This document shows positions 10,928 to 19,653 of a stretch of DNA of 64,000 nucleotides, piece by piece; position 1 is the first letter of the stretch; each line of letters begins with the position of its first letter. The notes beneath the pieces are model-generated. The model did not search any database. It saw only the letters and a program-made list of their open reading frames with translations, and was not told the origin of the DNA. The translations under genes and the position numbers were made by a program. The stretch is from Theocolax elegans. Taxonomy: Eukaryota; Arthropoda; Insecta; Hymenoptera; Cerocephalidae. Location of the stretch: positions 58,811,812 to 58,875,811 of the forward strand of contig CM047426.1 in the NCBI GenBank assembly GCA_026168455.1, read 5' to 3'.

Positions 10928-12183
10928 GTGGTGAGACCAAGGAGCTCAGGGTTGCCATTATGCCAAATCTGGACGCCGAATGTTACGTAGGAGTCAATTT
11001 CGTACGTGCATTTCGTGCAGTTCTAGACCCAGACGCTGATCAGCTGTTCCTCAAAAACAGCAAAGCCCACGTCCAGTTAGAGGTAGCTAGCTTGGACGGA
11101 GGTACGGCTTCTTTGTCGTCAGCAGGTGTGGCTGACGCAACCGACAGTCAACGCGAGGAATTGCGTCAGCTGTTGGACCGAGTTCTATCCAACACCATGC
11201 CAAAGATCGGTCGATCTCACGATGTCGAGCACACAATCGACGTCGGATCAGCCAAACCGATCAAGCAGCGGTACTACCCGGTCTCGGACAAAATCCAGGA
11301 AGAAATGCACCGTCAAGTGAAGGAGATGCTTGACTCCGGGGTCATTGAGCCCTCGACCAGCGGATGGTCCAGCCCGGTGGTGATGGCGAGAAAGGATAAC
11401 AATTCTAGACGGTTTTGTATCGACTTCAGGAAAGTCAACGCTTTAACAAAACCAGATGCATATCCTTTGCCTTTCATGCACGATATACTGCGCAAACTAA
11501 GAAAGGCTCGTTATATCTCCACTCTCGACATGAATTGCGCCTATCATCAGACACCGTTGCAAGTCGAGTCGCGCCCTATTACTGCTTTCACAGTTCCTGG
11601 ATTGGGACTGTTCCAGTTCACGAGGATGCCGTACGGATTGGCATACGCGGGAGCGACCTTTCAACGGATGATAGACCAAGTCGTAGGACCAGACCTGGCG
11701 CCGCACGCTTATGCTTACCTTGATGATATTATCGTCGTGTCGGAGACATTCGAGGATCATAAGCGTTACCTAGAGGAAGTCCTTAAAAGACTGGCAGAAG
11801 CTGGACTTTCAATAAACCGGGATAAGTGCGTTTTTTGTAAGTCAGAGGTTAAGTATCTTGGCGTACTGGTAAACCGGGACGGAGTACGTCTCGATCCCGC
11901 CAAGATAGAGCCGATAAAAGAGTATCCGGCTCCGAAGAATATTAAACAGCTTCGCCGTTTCCTCGGTATGGCTTCTTGGCATAGGCGATTTATGCCGGAT
12001 TACGCGACAATCGCAGAACCCTTGACGCGTTTAACCAAGAAGAACCAGCGGTATGAGTGGCTTGATGAGCAAGAGCAATCCTTCCAACAGCTCAAGGCCG
12101 TCTTAATGACAGCACCGATTCTGCAGCGTCCTGTCCCAATGGGCAGTACATACTGCAGACAGACGCCAGTGACACCGGTATAG
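10552..12183 (+). CDS. pol: Gypsy-1 Pol, N-terminal part: protease and reverse transcriptase
   Basis: A 543-residue frame. Protease comes first (residues about 40-170), with active-site motif ALYDPGASMTVMG; Pro replaces the usual Thr or Ser after the catalytic Asp, and copy A shows the same DPGAS. RT follows (about 250-440) with the FCIDFRKVNALT, LDMNCAYHQ, FQFTRMPYGLAYA and YAYLDDIIVV motifs, the last being the catalytic box. A connection domain follows and RNase H begins. The frame then runs into a stop at 12181-12183, because the sequence shifts frame before RNase H. RT itself looks intact. Pol translation normally depends on frameshifting or reinitiation from Gag; here the intervening duplicate would interfere. 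Confidence 0.93.
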   Translation: MPRTSGPRNERDRAELIRGGIDSMKPEEHRKGIDSQDSIPQGQQEPHRSYRPEDETRWWLQAEIGDFRIRALYDPGASMTVMGSNGLTIATALGKSLSTENAGRVKLADGHAQPLSGHVMLPFTIGGETKELRVAIMPNLDAECYVGVNFVRAFRAVLDPDADQLFLKNSKAHVQLEVASLDGGTASLSSAGVADATDSQREELRQLLDRVLSNTMPKIGRSHDVEHTIDVGSAKPIKQRYYPVSDKIQEEMHRQVKEMLDSGVIEPSTSGWSSPVVMARKDNNSRRFCIDFRKVNALTKPDAYPLPFMHDILRKLRKARYISTLDMNCAYHQTPLQVESRPITAFTVPGLGLFQFTRMPYGLAYAGATFQRMIDQVVGPDLAPHAYAYLDDIIVVSETFEDHKRYLEEVLKRLAEAGLSINRDKCVFCKSEVKYLGVLVNRDGVRLDPAKIEPIKEYPAPKNIKQLRRFLGMASWHRRFMPDYATIAEPLTRLTKKNQRYEWLDEQEQSFQQLKAVLMTAPILQRPVPMGSTYCRQTPVTPV

Positions 12184-12290
12184 GGGCTGTGCTACTCCAA
12201 CTCGTGGATGGAGACGAAAGAGTTTTGGAGTACGCAAGTCGGATCTTGTCACAAGAAAGGTGCGCTCAATCATGTTCCAGACGCGCTCTC
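12140..12290 (+). pseudogene. Gypsy-1 RNase H remnant with internal deletion
   Basis: In a different frame from the RT ORF, 12147-12240 encodes the first RNase H strand (QTDASDTGIGAVLLQ). It then jumps directly to the far C-terminal RNase H tail (GALNHVPDALSRMY) near 12260. Around 110 residues of RNase H, including the second and third catalytic acidic residues, are therefore missing, judged against Gypsy-2 where the domain is complete. This copy cannot complete reverse transcription on its own. Confidence 0.88.
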
Positions 12291-13884
12291 CAGAATGTAT
12301 GAAGAGGGAGAGCCGACGATAGCCTCGGTCTCTTGGAGCGACACCACTGTTGACCCGTGGTATCTCGCATGGGTAAAGGATGTATCAGAGAGACCACGGG
12401 AATTCCCCGAATGGAAAGTAGTAGGGGGAAATCTATATACTTACCGGCCTGACCCCACCTTAGAGGACATCATGGAAGACCCCGAGGCATGGAAGATGGT
12501 AGTGCCTCAAGAGAATCGCCCGTCGATTCTAAGAGAATGTCACGACGATCCAACTGCTGGCCACTTAGGTCGCGAAAAGACTTTCGCACGGGTTGCCAGA
12601 TTATACTATTGGCCCCGATACTATGCGGAGGTAGGTGACTACGTGCGGAAATGTCAAATCTGCCAGCAGTGTAAGGTAGAGCAGCAATCGCCTAGAGGCC
12701 TAATGGGCCGTAGAGTAGTCGAAAGAACTTGGCAGGTAGTCGCAGGTGATGTGACTGGACCATTACCTCGCTCTACCCACGGATTCGAGTACATTCTAGT
12801 CTTCCAGGACTTATTTACGCGCTGTATTGAAGCGGTCCCAATTAGAAAAGCAAACGCAAAGACCATAGTAAAGGAGTTACACGAGCGCGTCCTCATGCGT
12901 TTCGGCACGCCGGAAGTATTTCACTCCGATAATGAGACCGAGTTCAAAAACAAGATGGTCGACGACTATCTCAAAGAGAAGGGAGTGTACCATACGACGA
13001 CACCTCCTTACCACCCTCGAGCAAACCCCGTAGAAAGGTCGAACCGCACGCTTAATACAATGGTAGCTTCGTACATCAAGGAAAAGCATACCAGCTGGGA
13101 CGAAAAGCTACCGGAATTAGTGTTTGCGATAAACACAGCGGTTCAAAGCTCGACAGGGTGGAGCCCGGCAATGTTGAACTACGGTCGACAGCCAGAGCCA
13201 CCTAGCACGGACCGGCGAGAGCAAGAAGAGCTCGCACAAAAATGGTTTGATCAGCAGCGGCTCCAGGACTGGTCTGAGAGACTGTCCAGGCTAACCGAGT
13301 TGCACAAAGTGGCCTCCGAGAATGCCGCCGCGGCTCAAGCGAGACAAGCCGTATATTTCAACGCTGGGCGTCGAGACGAAATCTTTGAGATAGGCGATCT
13401 TGTTTGGAAAAAGAACAGAGTCCAGTCTTCCAGCGCTGACAAGACAACCTCTAAGTTGGCACCAAAGTATGTAGGCCCATACGTGGTTGTCCAGACAAAA
13501 GGCTCAAACATGTACCTTATCCAGGACGGGCAAGGCGACGAGGAGATGATACACGCCGAACATCTCAAGCCCTACGTGCCCGACAATGGAATGCCTCTGG
13601 CCGAAGTAGACGACGTCGCCCAACCGACGATGGACGAAGAGGCGACGAGCGACCCGCCTCCTGCGAGCGAAGACACCCCGAGCGAAAAAATGTACTCTTC
13701 GGCCGCTCCCAGCGGGGAGCCGAGGCCTGCAGCGAGCGTTCCGACGAAAAAGGGAAGGGGTCGTCCGAGGAAAACCGCTAGGGTGGTCGTCCGTCTGACA
13801 AATAGGGCCATAGAACCGCGCACAAGCGTCAGTAAATCAGAACGGAAGCGTGGTAGGGATCGTCCAAGGAAGAACCCGAAATAA
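12208..13884 (+). CDS. Gypsy-1 integrase with C-terminal AT-hook-like motifs
   Basis: Open frame of 558 residues starting inside the damaged RNase H; the true integrase begins around residue 100. It inserts element cDNA into the chromosome. Visible parts: the HHCC zinc domain (ECHDDPTAGHLG ... CQICQQCK); the DDE core, with Asp in VVAGDVTGPLP, Asp in FHSDNETEF and Glu in NPVERSNRTLN; and a GPY-type module (APKYVGPYVVVQ). The residue after SDN is Glu where Gly is usual. The tail carries two AT-hook-like repeats, GRGRPRKTA and GRDRPRKNP, which may tether integrase to AT-rich DNA (inference). No chromodomain and no env follow. Confidence 0.93.
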   Translation: METKEFWSTQVGSCHKKGALNHVPDALSRMYEEGEPTIASVSWSDTTVDPWYLAWVKDVSERPREFPEWKVVGGNLYTYRPDPTLEDIMEDPEAWKMVVPQENRPSILRECHDDPTAGHLGREKTFARVARLYYWPRYYAEVGDYVRKCQICQQCKVEQQSPRGLMGRRVVERTWQVVAGDVTGPLPRSTHGFEYILVFQDLFTRCIEAVPIRKANAKTIVKELHERVLMRFGTPEVFHSDNETEFKNKMVDDYLKEKGVYHTTTPPYHPRANPVERSNRTLNTMVASYIKEKHTSWDEKLPELVFAINTAVQSSTGWSPAMLNYGRQPEPPSTDRREQEELAQKWFDQQRLQDWSERLSRLTELHKVASENAAAAQARQAVYFNAGRRDEIFEIGDLVWKKNRVQSSSADKTTSKLAPKYVGPYVVVQTKGSNMYLIQDGQGDEEMIHAEHLKPYVPDNGMPLAEVDDVAQPTMDEEATSDPPPASEDTPSEKMYSSAAPSGEPRPAASVPTKKGRGRPRKTARVVVRLTNRAIEPRTSVSKSERKRGRDRPRKNPK

Positions 13885-14117
13885 GGGAATACCCGGACAG
13901 TACCAAAGCTAGCAGCCGACACCCATCTCTGAAGGCTCCTTTTGGATTAAACTCTCCTCTGCCACGGAACGAGCAAATTGAGAGCCCCTAGCTCGTTCTG
14001 GACGACTAGATCTCAGAAGTTCCGTGGCCAAAGATTGGGCATCCGAGCCCTATCCCGATCCTGCACCCGCGAATCTCAGATACACACGTCCAGTGTACGT
14101 GGAATCTGGGAGGGGGG
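13885..14117 (+). promoter_or_regulatory. Gypsy-1 3' untranslated region and polypurine tract
   Basis: A non-coding stretch after integrase. It ends in gggagggggg (14108-14117), the polypurine tract directly abutting the 3' LTR, which primes plus-strand DNA synthesis. Confidence 0.9.
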
Positions 14118-15164
14118 TGTAAAGGTAAGCTACATACTCTTATGCGTATGAAGCTATACCTTATAACGAGCGCGAGTGACGATCGGAAAAGCTCGTAGGT
14201 GATCGGGAAAGCCCGCGCGTAAGCCGCGTAAGGACTAATAATGGTCCGACGCGCAAGCTGACTGAGGAGAGTATATAGAGAGTTTATGCGAGTCATCGTA
14301 GATAGACACGTCGCCGGTAACGCCTTCCTTGATATTTCGCGGCAAGAGAACAAGAATCGTTATCGCGGATTCTTGCTCGGGTTCTGGGTTCGCGCCGTGA
14401 AGAGTGAGTGACTTGGTGGAGTGAGCGTGCTGGTGTTAAGTGCACAGCTCCAGCGACTCCCAGGAACCTGCGAGGACGGCGAAGTTGCCGCGCGCGAGAG
14501 CCCGACGGAGAGAGAGGAAGGAGGCGAAGTCGAACGCATCGACGGGGAGAATCGAGATTTAAGGTACGTGGTGCACCACTCGCGAGCCGCCGAAGCCGTA
14601 AAGACTCTCTCTTTACGGCTATAACTTGAAGTTAGGAATCGCCGGATCCCGCCCGCGCGCGACGGCGAGGAAGCTAACGGGCGACCGCGTACGCGTGCTA
14701 GACAGAGAGACACCTCGTCGCGAAACCTCACGCGGCCTATATACGGCTTTCGTTAAATCTTTGTTTTATGTTAAACTGTATTTATATTTCTTTAACTTGA
14801 ATAAAATTCATATGTAATCAATATCCGAGTACGAGTTTGATTATTGATTACCGGCGTACGTTATTCCCGTTATCCCGAATACCGCCCTCTCCGTTTCAGG
14901 AGCGGCCGAGGTAAACTTACCGCGAATTTATCCCTTTTATTCGCGGTCCTTTTCAGCTCACGACGTTTTAGCTGTACAAAGACGCGAGATCGGCAAGTGA
15001 TCTCGCGGTTGTTAACGGACATCGCAACGGTAGGTCGTGCGCGGGGTTCACTGATTTGAATCCGCCGCGCACTCTCGGAGCACCGCCTAGGGAGTATAAC
15101 TAGGCAGTGCCGTAGCAACCGATCCCTTTACCCCGACCGACGCGAAAGATTGTACCCCGTTACA
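14118..15164 (+). repeat. Gypsy-1 3' LTR
   Basis: A 1047-bp copy of the 5' LTR, with AATAAA at 14800-14805. By eye it differs at about ten sites, including a 2-bp gain near 14472 and a gaga expansion near 14707. It is followed by the ATGC target duplication. Confidence 0.95.
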
Positions 15165-15168
15165 ATGC

Positions 15169-16404
15169 ATATAAATTTAAATTTTCTTCGATTAAAGCCC
15201 TTCGACAACTTTTATACTGCAAGGAGTTTTTTGTATTTGTACCTGTTGTAAGCCTATTTTTGATAATATTTTAATATTTTACTTAATTAATGTGTTAAAA
15301 ATCATCAAAAAAGAATATTTTTTATAATATATTTTATAAACATGACATTACACATAATATTTTATAAAAATTACAAAAATATTTTTATAACCGTACTCTA
15401 CCCTTAACTCCAACAATGATAATTTGCGCATTGCGAAGAGGATTATGGTATAATTAATGTGGTGACTGAGATGTCGTTTTTGTAAAAAAAATGCGAAATA
15501 AACAAAATATGATAGTTAACCACCAAAGTTTTAAAATTAATCAAAATTTCTTTAAAATTACATGCAACTACTATTGTACAGACGATTGAAAAGAGTGTGA
15601 GAACTCGATATGTTTTGTGTCGACTTTCCAATATTTTGGTTTTTTAAAAGAGGTTATAGATTAAAAAAAACATCAAAGACAGAACTGAAAATAAAGATCA
15701 ACTGAAAACTTGATCATCTAATGACTATCAATTATTTCGTCACATTCAAAGAATCCGTCAAATGTCAATCATTCGTGAGATTTCGACTCCATTTTCATCA
15801 TTATTGCAGGGGTCCTTTATAGTATATGAGCGGGCGATCGTTTCAAAAAGGCATCTCGAATCTTGATCTCGCGTAGACGAGTTGAAAAGATGTGAGAACT
15901 CCATATGTTTTGTGTCGACTTTCCAATGTTTTCGTTTTATTTGATAATTTTAAATAACTTTTTATACATTATTGGATGAGAGTTAGGCTCTTGGATAGTA
16001 TATTTGATGAAAACCTGATGTCGTTTCCTGCAGACCAAGACATGTTGTACTGAAGTCATTTAGATTTTTCGTGTATGGTTGTAACACACGCTCCGTAAAT
16101 TATATTTATCCTTCCAGCGTTAGCCAACATATGAATGTTGTTATTCGACTCTTACGGCGAGGACGTGCTGATAAGGTATACATTTCAAGAGTCATATATT
16201 TTTTCAATGCATGATCCACTTAATATTAATATAATAAGGGCTCTGTAACAGTGTAAGTTAAGGAAAGAAAAGTATACTGTTAAATTTTTATTCACCCGTA
16301 TATTTTTAACAAAATAAAAGGAAATATCTTAGTATAAACTGCATGGGCATAAATTAAATACAATAGTGACAGCAAAAGCTATCGCGAAAATTCCACAATC
16401 ATAA
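15169..16404. other. AT-rich non-coding stretch with a 65-bp direct repeat
   Basis: No gene is supported. Segments 15582-15646 and 15881-15945 are diverged direct copies (gaaaaga-gtgagaactc-atatgttttgtgtcgactttccaat). The rest is AT-rich and featureless. Confidence 0.55.
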
Positions 16405-16854
16405 CTATTGGTTTGAAATTGCAGTTTCAAAAACAATTTTTAATTGTTGACTATCTGGAAATAATCTATTGATGTATACTTTATGTTCATTTTGCAAATA
16501 TTTAGCATTTAAACTATCATAAATGTGTATCGTTCTATTATTGTAATACATACAAATCCAATGAACTTTTTCATAATTTCCAGAAAATAACAATTGAATG
16601 TATTCATTATTCATTTGAACTGGGTGAATATTATATGGCTTTTGAACTAAAAGAGTTGTTTGCATATTGAATGGTGTACATGATTTAAGGATGTTATTAA
16701 ATTCTAATATGTGTTCATCATTCAACATAGAAGCATCGTCGCTATATGGTTCAATCCCTTTTACAACTAATTTTTGTACTTCCGTCAAACCCATTTCATT
16801 AAAAGATTGATTTAATTTAAAATTATGTGTTCGGCCGTTCGGTGTACATTGCAA
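16405..16854 (-). pseudogene. Ulp1/C48-like cysteine protease fragment
   Basis: A 149-residue open frame resembling the N-terminal and central part of Ulp1-like (C48) cysteine proteases found in insect transposable elements. The motif EKVHWICMYYNNRTIHIYDSLN supplies the catalytic His and, further on, the Asp. The frame ends at ISNQ before any Gln/Cys catalytic segment, so it is a truncated, inactive piece. Its first 60 codons are repeated in inverted orientation at 17262-17465. The parent transposon is not identified; a MULE, Harbinger or Kolobok type element is possible. Confidence 0.55.
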
Positions 16855-17039
16855 AAGATATTTTTGGAATTATTCTATTGTGGGTTTGTAATAATGTTTC
16901 ATACATACGTAAAAATACTTTATGTTTATAAGGAGATGTTAGTGCGTCCTAATGTAAACTTAACTTAAGATGTATTTTTTACAAAAAAAATGTACATAAA
17001 CATCACAATGTCCTCTTTTTACAAGACTTTATGATAAAT

Positions 17040-17230
17040 TTTCACCTCAATTTAATTTAAAATAATTAAATAAATTAAAATAAAAAAAAAATTATAATTT
17101 ATAATCTAGATTATTAGATATAGATTATAATTTAATTTAAAAAAATTAAATAAATTAAATTAAAAGAAAAATAATAATTTATAATCTTTAATTTATAATT
17201 AAATTAAATTATAATTAAATTTAATCTTAA
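17040..17230. repeat. AT-only tandem repeats between inverted protease copies
   Basis: Three imperfect copies of an aatttaatttaaaa-aattaaataaattaaa unit with ttataatct blocks. They form the spacer of the inverted repeat between 16664-16850 and 17262-17465. Confidence 0.6.
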
Positions 17231-17261
17231 TCAAATTATAAGCTTTGTATAAAGATTCGGC

Positions 17262-17465
17262 CGAACGGCCGAACACATAATTTTAAATTAAATTAATTTT
17301 TTAATGAAATGGGTTTGACGGAAGTACAAAAATTAGTTGTAAAAGGGATTGAACCATATAGCGACGATGCTTCTATGTTAAATGATGAACACATATTAGA
17401 ATTTAATAACATCCTTAAATCATGTACACCATTCAATATGCAAAGAACTCTTTTAGTTCAAAAAC
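17262..17465 (+). pseudogene. Inverted duplicate of the Ulp1-like fragment's first third
   Basis: About 200 bp nearly identical to the reverse complement of 16664-16850. It encodes the same MGLTEVQKLVVKGIEPYSDD start and breaks off after TLLVQK. The next codons of the parent gene are found at about 37197, on the same strand (see the 37197-37283 entry), so this may be the left part of one copy split by a 19.7-kb insertion. Confidence 0.7.
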
Positions 17466-17515
17466 TATCAAAAGGCGCGATAGCGCCTGCACGCAAGTAT
17501 GCAGGCGCGTAAGCC
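17466..17515. other. GC-rich double hairpin at insertion junction
   Basis: Two overlapping, mutually exclusive stems: ggcgc-gata-gcgcc (17475-17488) and gcgcctgca-8 nt loop-tgcaggcgc (17484-17509, 9 bp perfect). It begins exactly where the protease coding breaks off, as the island at 5518 begins where polymerase coding breaks off. Confidence 0.65.
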
Positions 17516-17961
17516 CTTATTATACAGCTAACTAACCCCTCAGATTTTTTATATTTTCGTACATTTAAAATTATACTATCTATTTATGCAATTACAAATC
17601 TCACATCTATTTTTTATATAAGTTTTCACTTTACAATAAATCCGGTTTGAATTCATAAGTGCATAGTGGAGAAATTCGATGTTGATTAAAGTTGCTTGCT
17701 GAATTCCGATTCTCGAATTTTTGCTATTTCCACTTTCTTTTTCATTCGATGGCAACAAAAAGAGATAGCGTCATAGGAGATGCGAAAGATAGAAAGAGAC
17801 GAAATTTTTTCCATCCCGTGAGAGAACGCCTACAGAGGTAAAAACTGTTAGCAAGTTGTTTGAGAAGTGGCCGCAAAGAGATATATATATATCTCTATAA
17901 TATATAAATATTTCGCCGCCGCCGCCGCTGTGTCTAAGAATTCAGAATTCAACATATATAT
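17516..17961. other. Non-coding spacer before Gypsy-2
   Basis: AT-rich, with a short (CCG)n run at 17912-17929 and an ATAT microsatellite at its right end, which supplies the target for Gypsy-2. No gene is seen. Confidence 0.5.
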
Positions 17962-19416
17962 TGTGATGCTGGTTTTAATTTAAATAACAAAAAAAATATT
18001 ATGTAAATAAAATTATATCCGGATTCCCAACATCATCGAAAAGAAAAACAATTATTAGTTTATTAGTCCTGATTACCCGGTGGACTCACCCAGAGGAAGT
18101 TCCGTTGAATAAAATAATAGTTCCGGATAACTATTAAACCGCGTAACGAATATTAACACCCTTAACAAAATTTAGATATAACTAATTATTTTACGGGATC
18201 TAATAATAGATCCCGTGGCACCACTAACCACGAGAGAGAGAACATTACTTTATAATTAATCAAATAAATGATTTAATTTATTCAGAAAAACGCGCACAGA
18301 ATTTATCCTTTTTGTCCCCACTAAATAAATCAATTATTATGTTAATAATTAAAATAACTCACCAATTTGATGTAAATAAATTAATAAAATAATAAATAAT
18401 ATTCGAGATTATTTTCTCCCTATTGGCAAATAATATTATTAGAATCACTCCTTAATCCTCAATAAATCCTCCTTAATAAAAGTAAAAGAAACTGCCAAAA
18501 ATCTGTTATTGCTGTAATTTACTCCAAAATCTCTTTTTCGATAGACTAAAAAAAAACAATACTTTGTACGGTAGATATGATTAGAATATACCGAAAACAC
18601 TACTATCTGGAAGATCGATAGGATAAGAATACTGAGTCAATACTGTACTTTTCAGTAGGTAGAATCAGAATACAACACTGTACGATCGGTAGGATCAGAA
18701 TGGCGATGATCCGTTTTTCCGAGTCACGCCAAACTTCTTCCCCGATTTTCTATCTCCCTCAATCTCCTAATATCCCTATCTGTTCTCTCTCTCGTTACCT
18801 GCGAGGGATACGGCAATATTATAATTCTCCAACCCTTCCGTATCCGTCACAGGTGTAATAAAGCTACCCGTATTTACCCCACTATAAATAAAAATGACAA
18901 CTAATTTGCATAAGTTATCATTGTCCCAACTAGTATTTCGACTTTCCGTATTTAAGGTAATTACAGTCATATAACGTAATATGCTGTTATATTTACCCAT
19001 ACGGAAGTCTTATTCTCTAATAAAGTCATCTATTGATTGGTTCAATAGATCACTAAATTATTCTCTAGTTAACAGCGCTAAATTCAAATATACATTTATC
19101 TCCGTACTCTTATATACATGTTCCCCCACTATCCGCGTTCCAAATTCCCTATACTATATGCGCGCGATCCCCGTATATCGATACGAGCGCGGACCGCGTG
19201 TTCAGTGTGCGCGCGCTTGAATCTAGATCGATTCAAGATGGCGACAACTGAGCGCGGGCCGGCACGTAAACAACGTGCCTCGCGACCGTTTCCCCCGGGT
19301 GTGCGCGATCCCCACCGGCGGGAGTAGTACCCGGGTACTACCGCGGAGTGGTGCGTGCACGTGCACGCACTAACAACGACTCTCCAGGCGACGCCCAGTG
19401 ATGTTACTACATCACA
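17962..19416 (-). repeat. Gypsy-2 3' LTR
   Basis: A 1455-bp LTR with 7-bp inverted tips (tgtgatg/catcaca). The element's polypurine tract, AGGGGGGGG on the minus strand, lies at about 19420-19428, three bases from its edge. The short ORFs inside it are not genes. Confidence 0.95.
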
Positions 19417-19653
19417 TTACCCCCCCCTAAACTTTACTTACCCTGGTAAGGATAGTATATTCCTTAAAAAAGTACCTTCAATAACTCCCGGGATAACGTG
19501 ACACCCCAACACATATAAAAAAAAATATACGGTAATAATAATAAAAAAAAACTTACGTGAACTTCTTATAATTCATCCTGCTCCAGTCATTAATCCCCTT
19601 TCTTCCTTGGTTTTCTAAACCATCCCTACTTTTAGGAAGGATACCTCTACTAA

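Larger units (their letters stand above)
6191..15164 (+). mobile_element. Gypsy-1: full-length Ty3/Gypsy LTR retrotransposon
   Basis: An 8.97-kb element with two near-identical LTRs, a tRNA-Lys-type primer site, gag, pol (protease, RT, RNase H remnant, integrase) and a polypurine tract. It is bounded by a 4-bp target duplication, ATGC (6187-6190 and 15165-15168). No env is present. The LTRs differ at about ten positions by eye, which implies recent insertion. The copy is defective: it carries a 0.5-kb duplication at the gag-pol junction and a deletion within RNase H. It resembles insect Gypsy elements whose pol follows gag in a different frame. Confidence 0.95.

Noticed and set aside
13885..14117. 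Possible env gene downstream of Gypsy-1 integrase
   Set aside because: Only 230 bp lie before the 3' LTR, with no signal peptide or membrane segment.
18776..19327. Small ORFs in Gypsy-2 LTRs
   Set aside because: Duplicated in both LTRs, with no recognisable domain and overlapping both strands.
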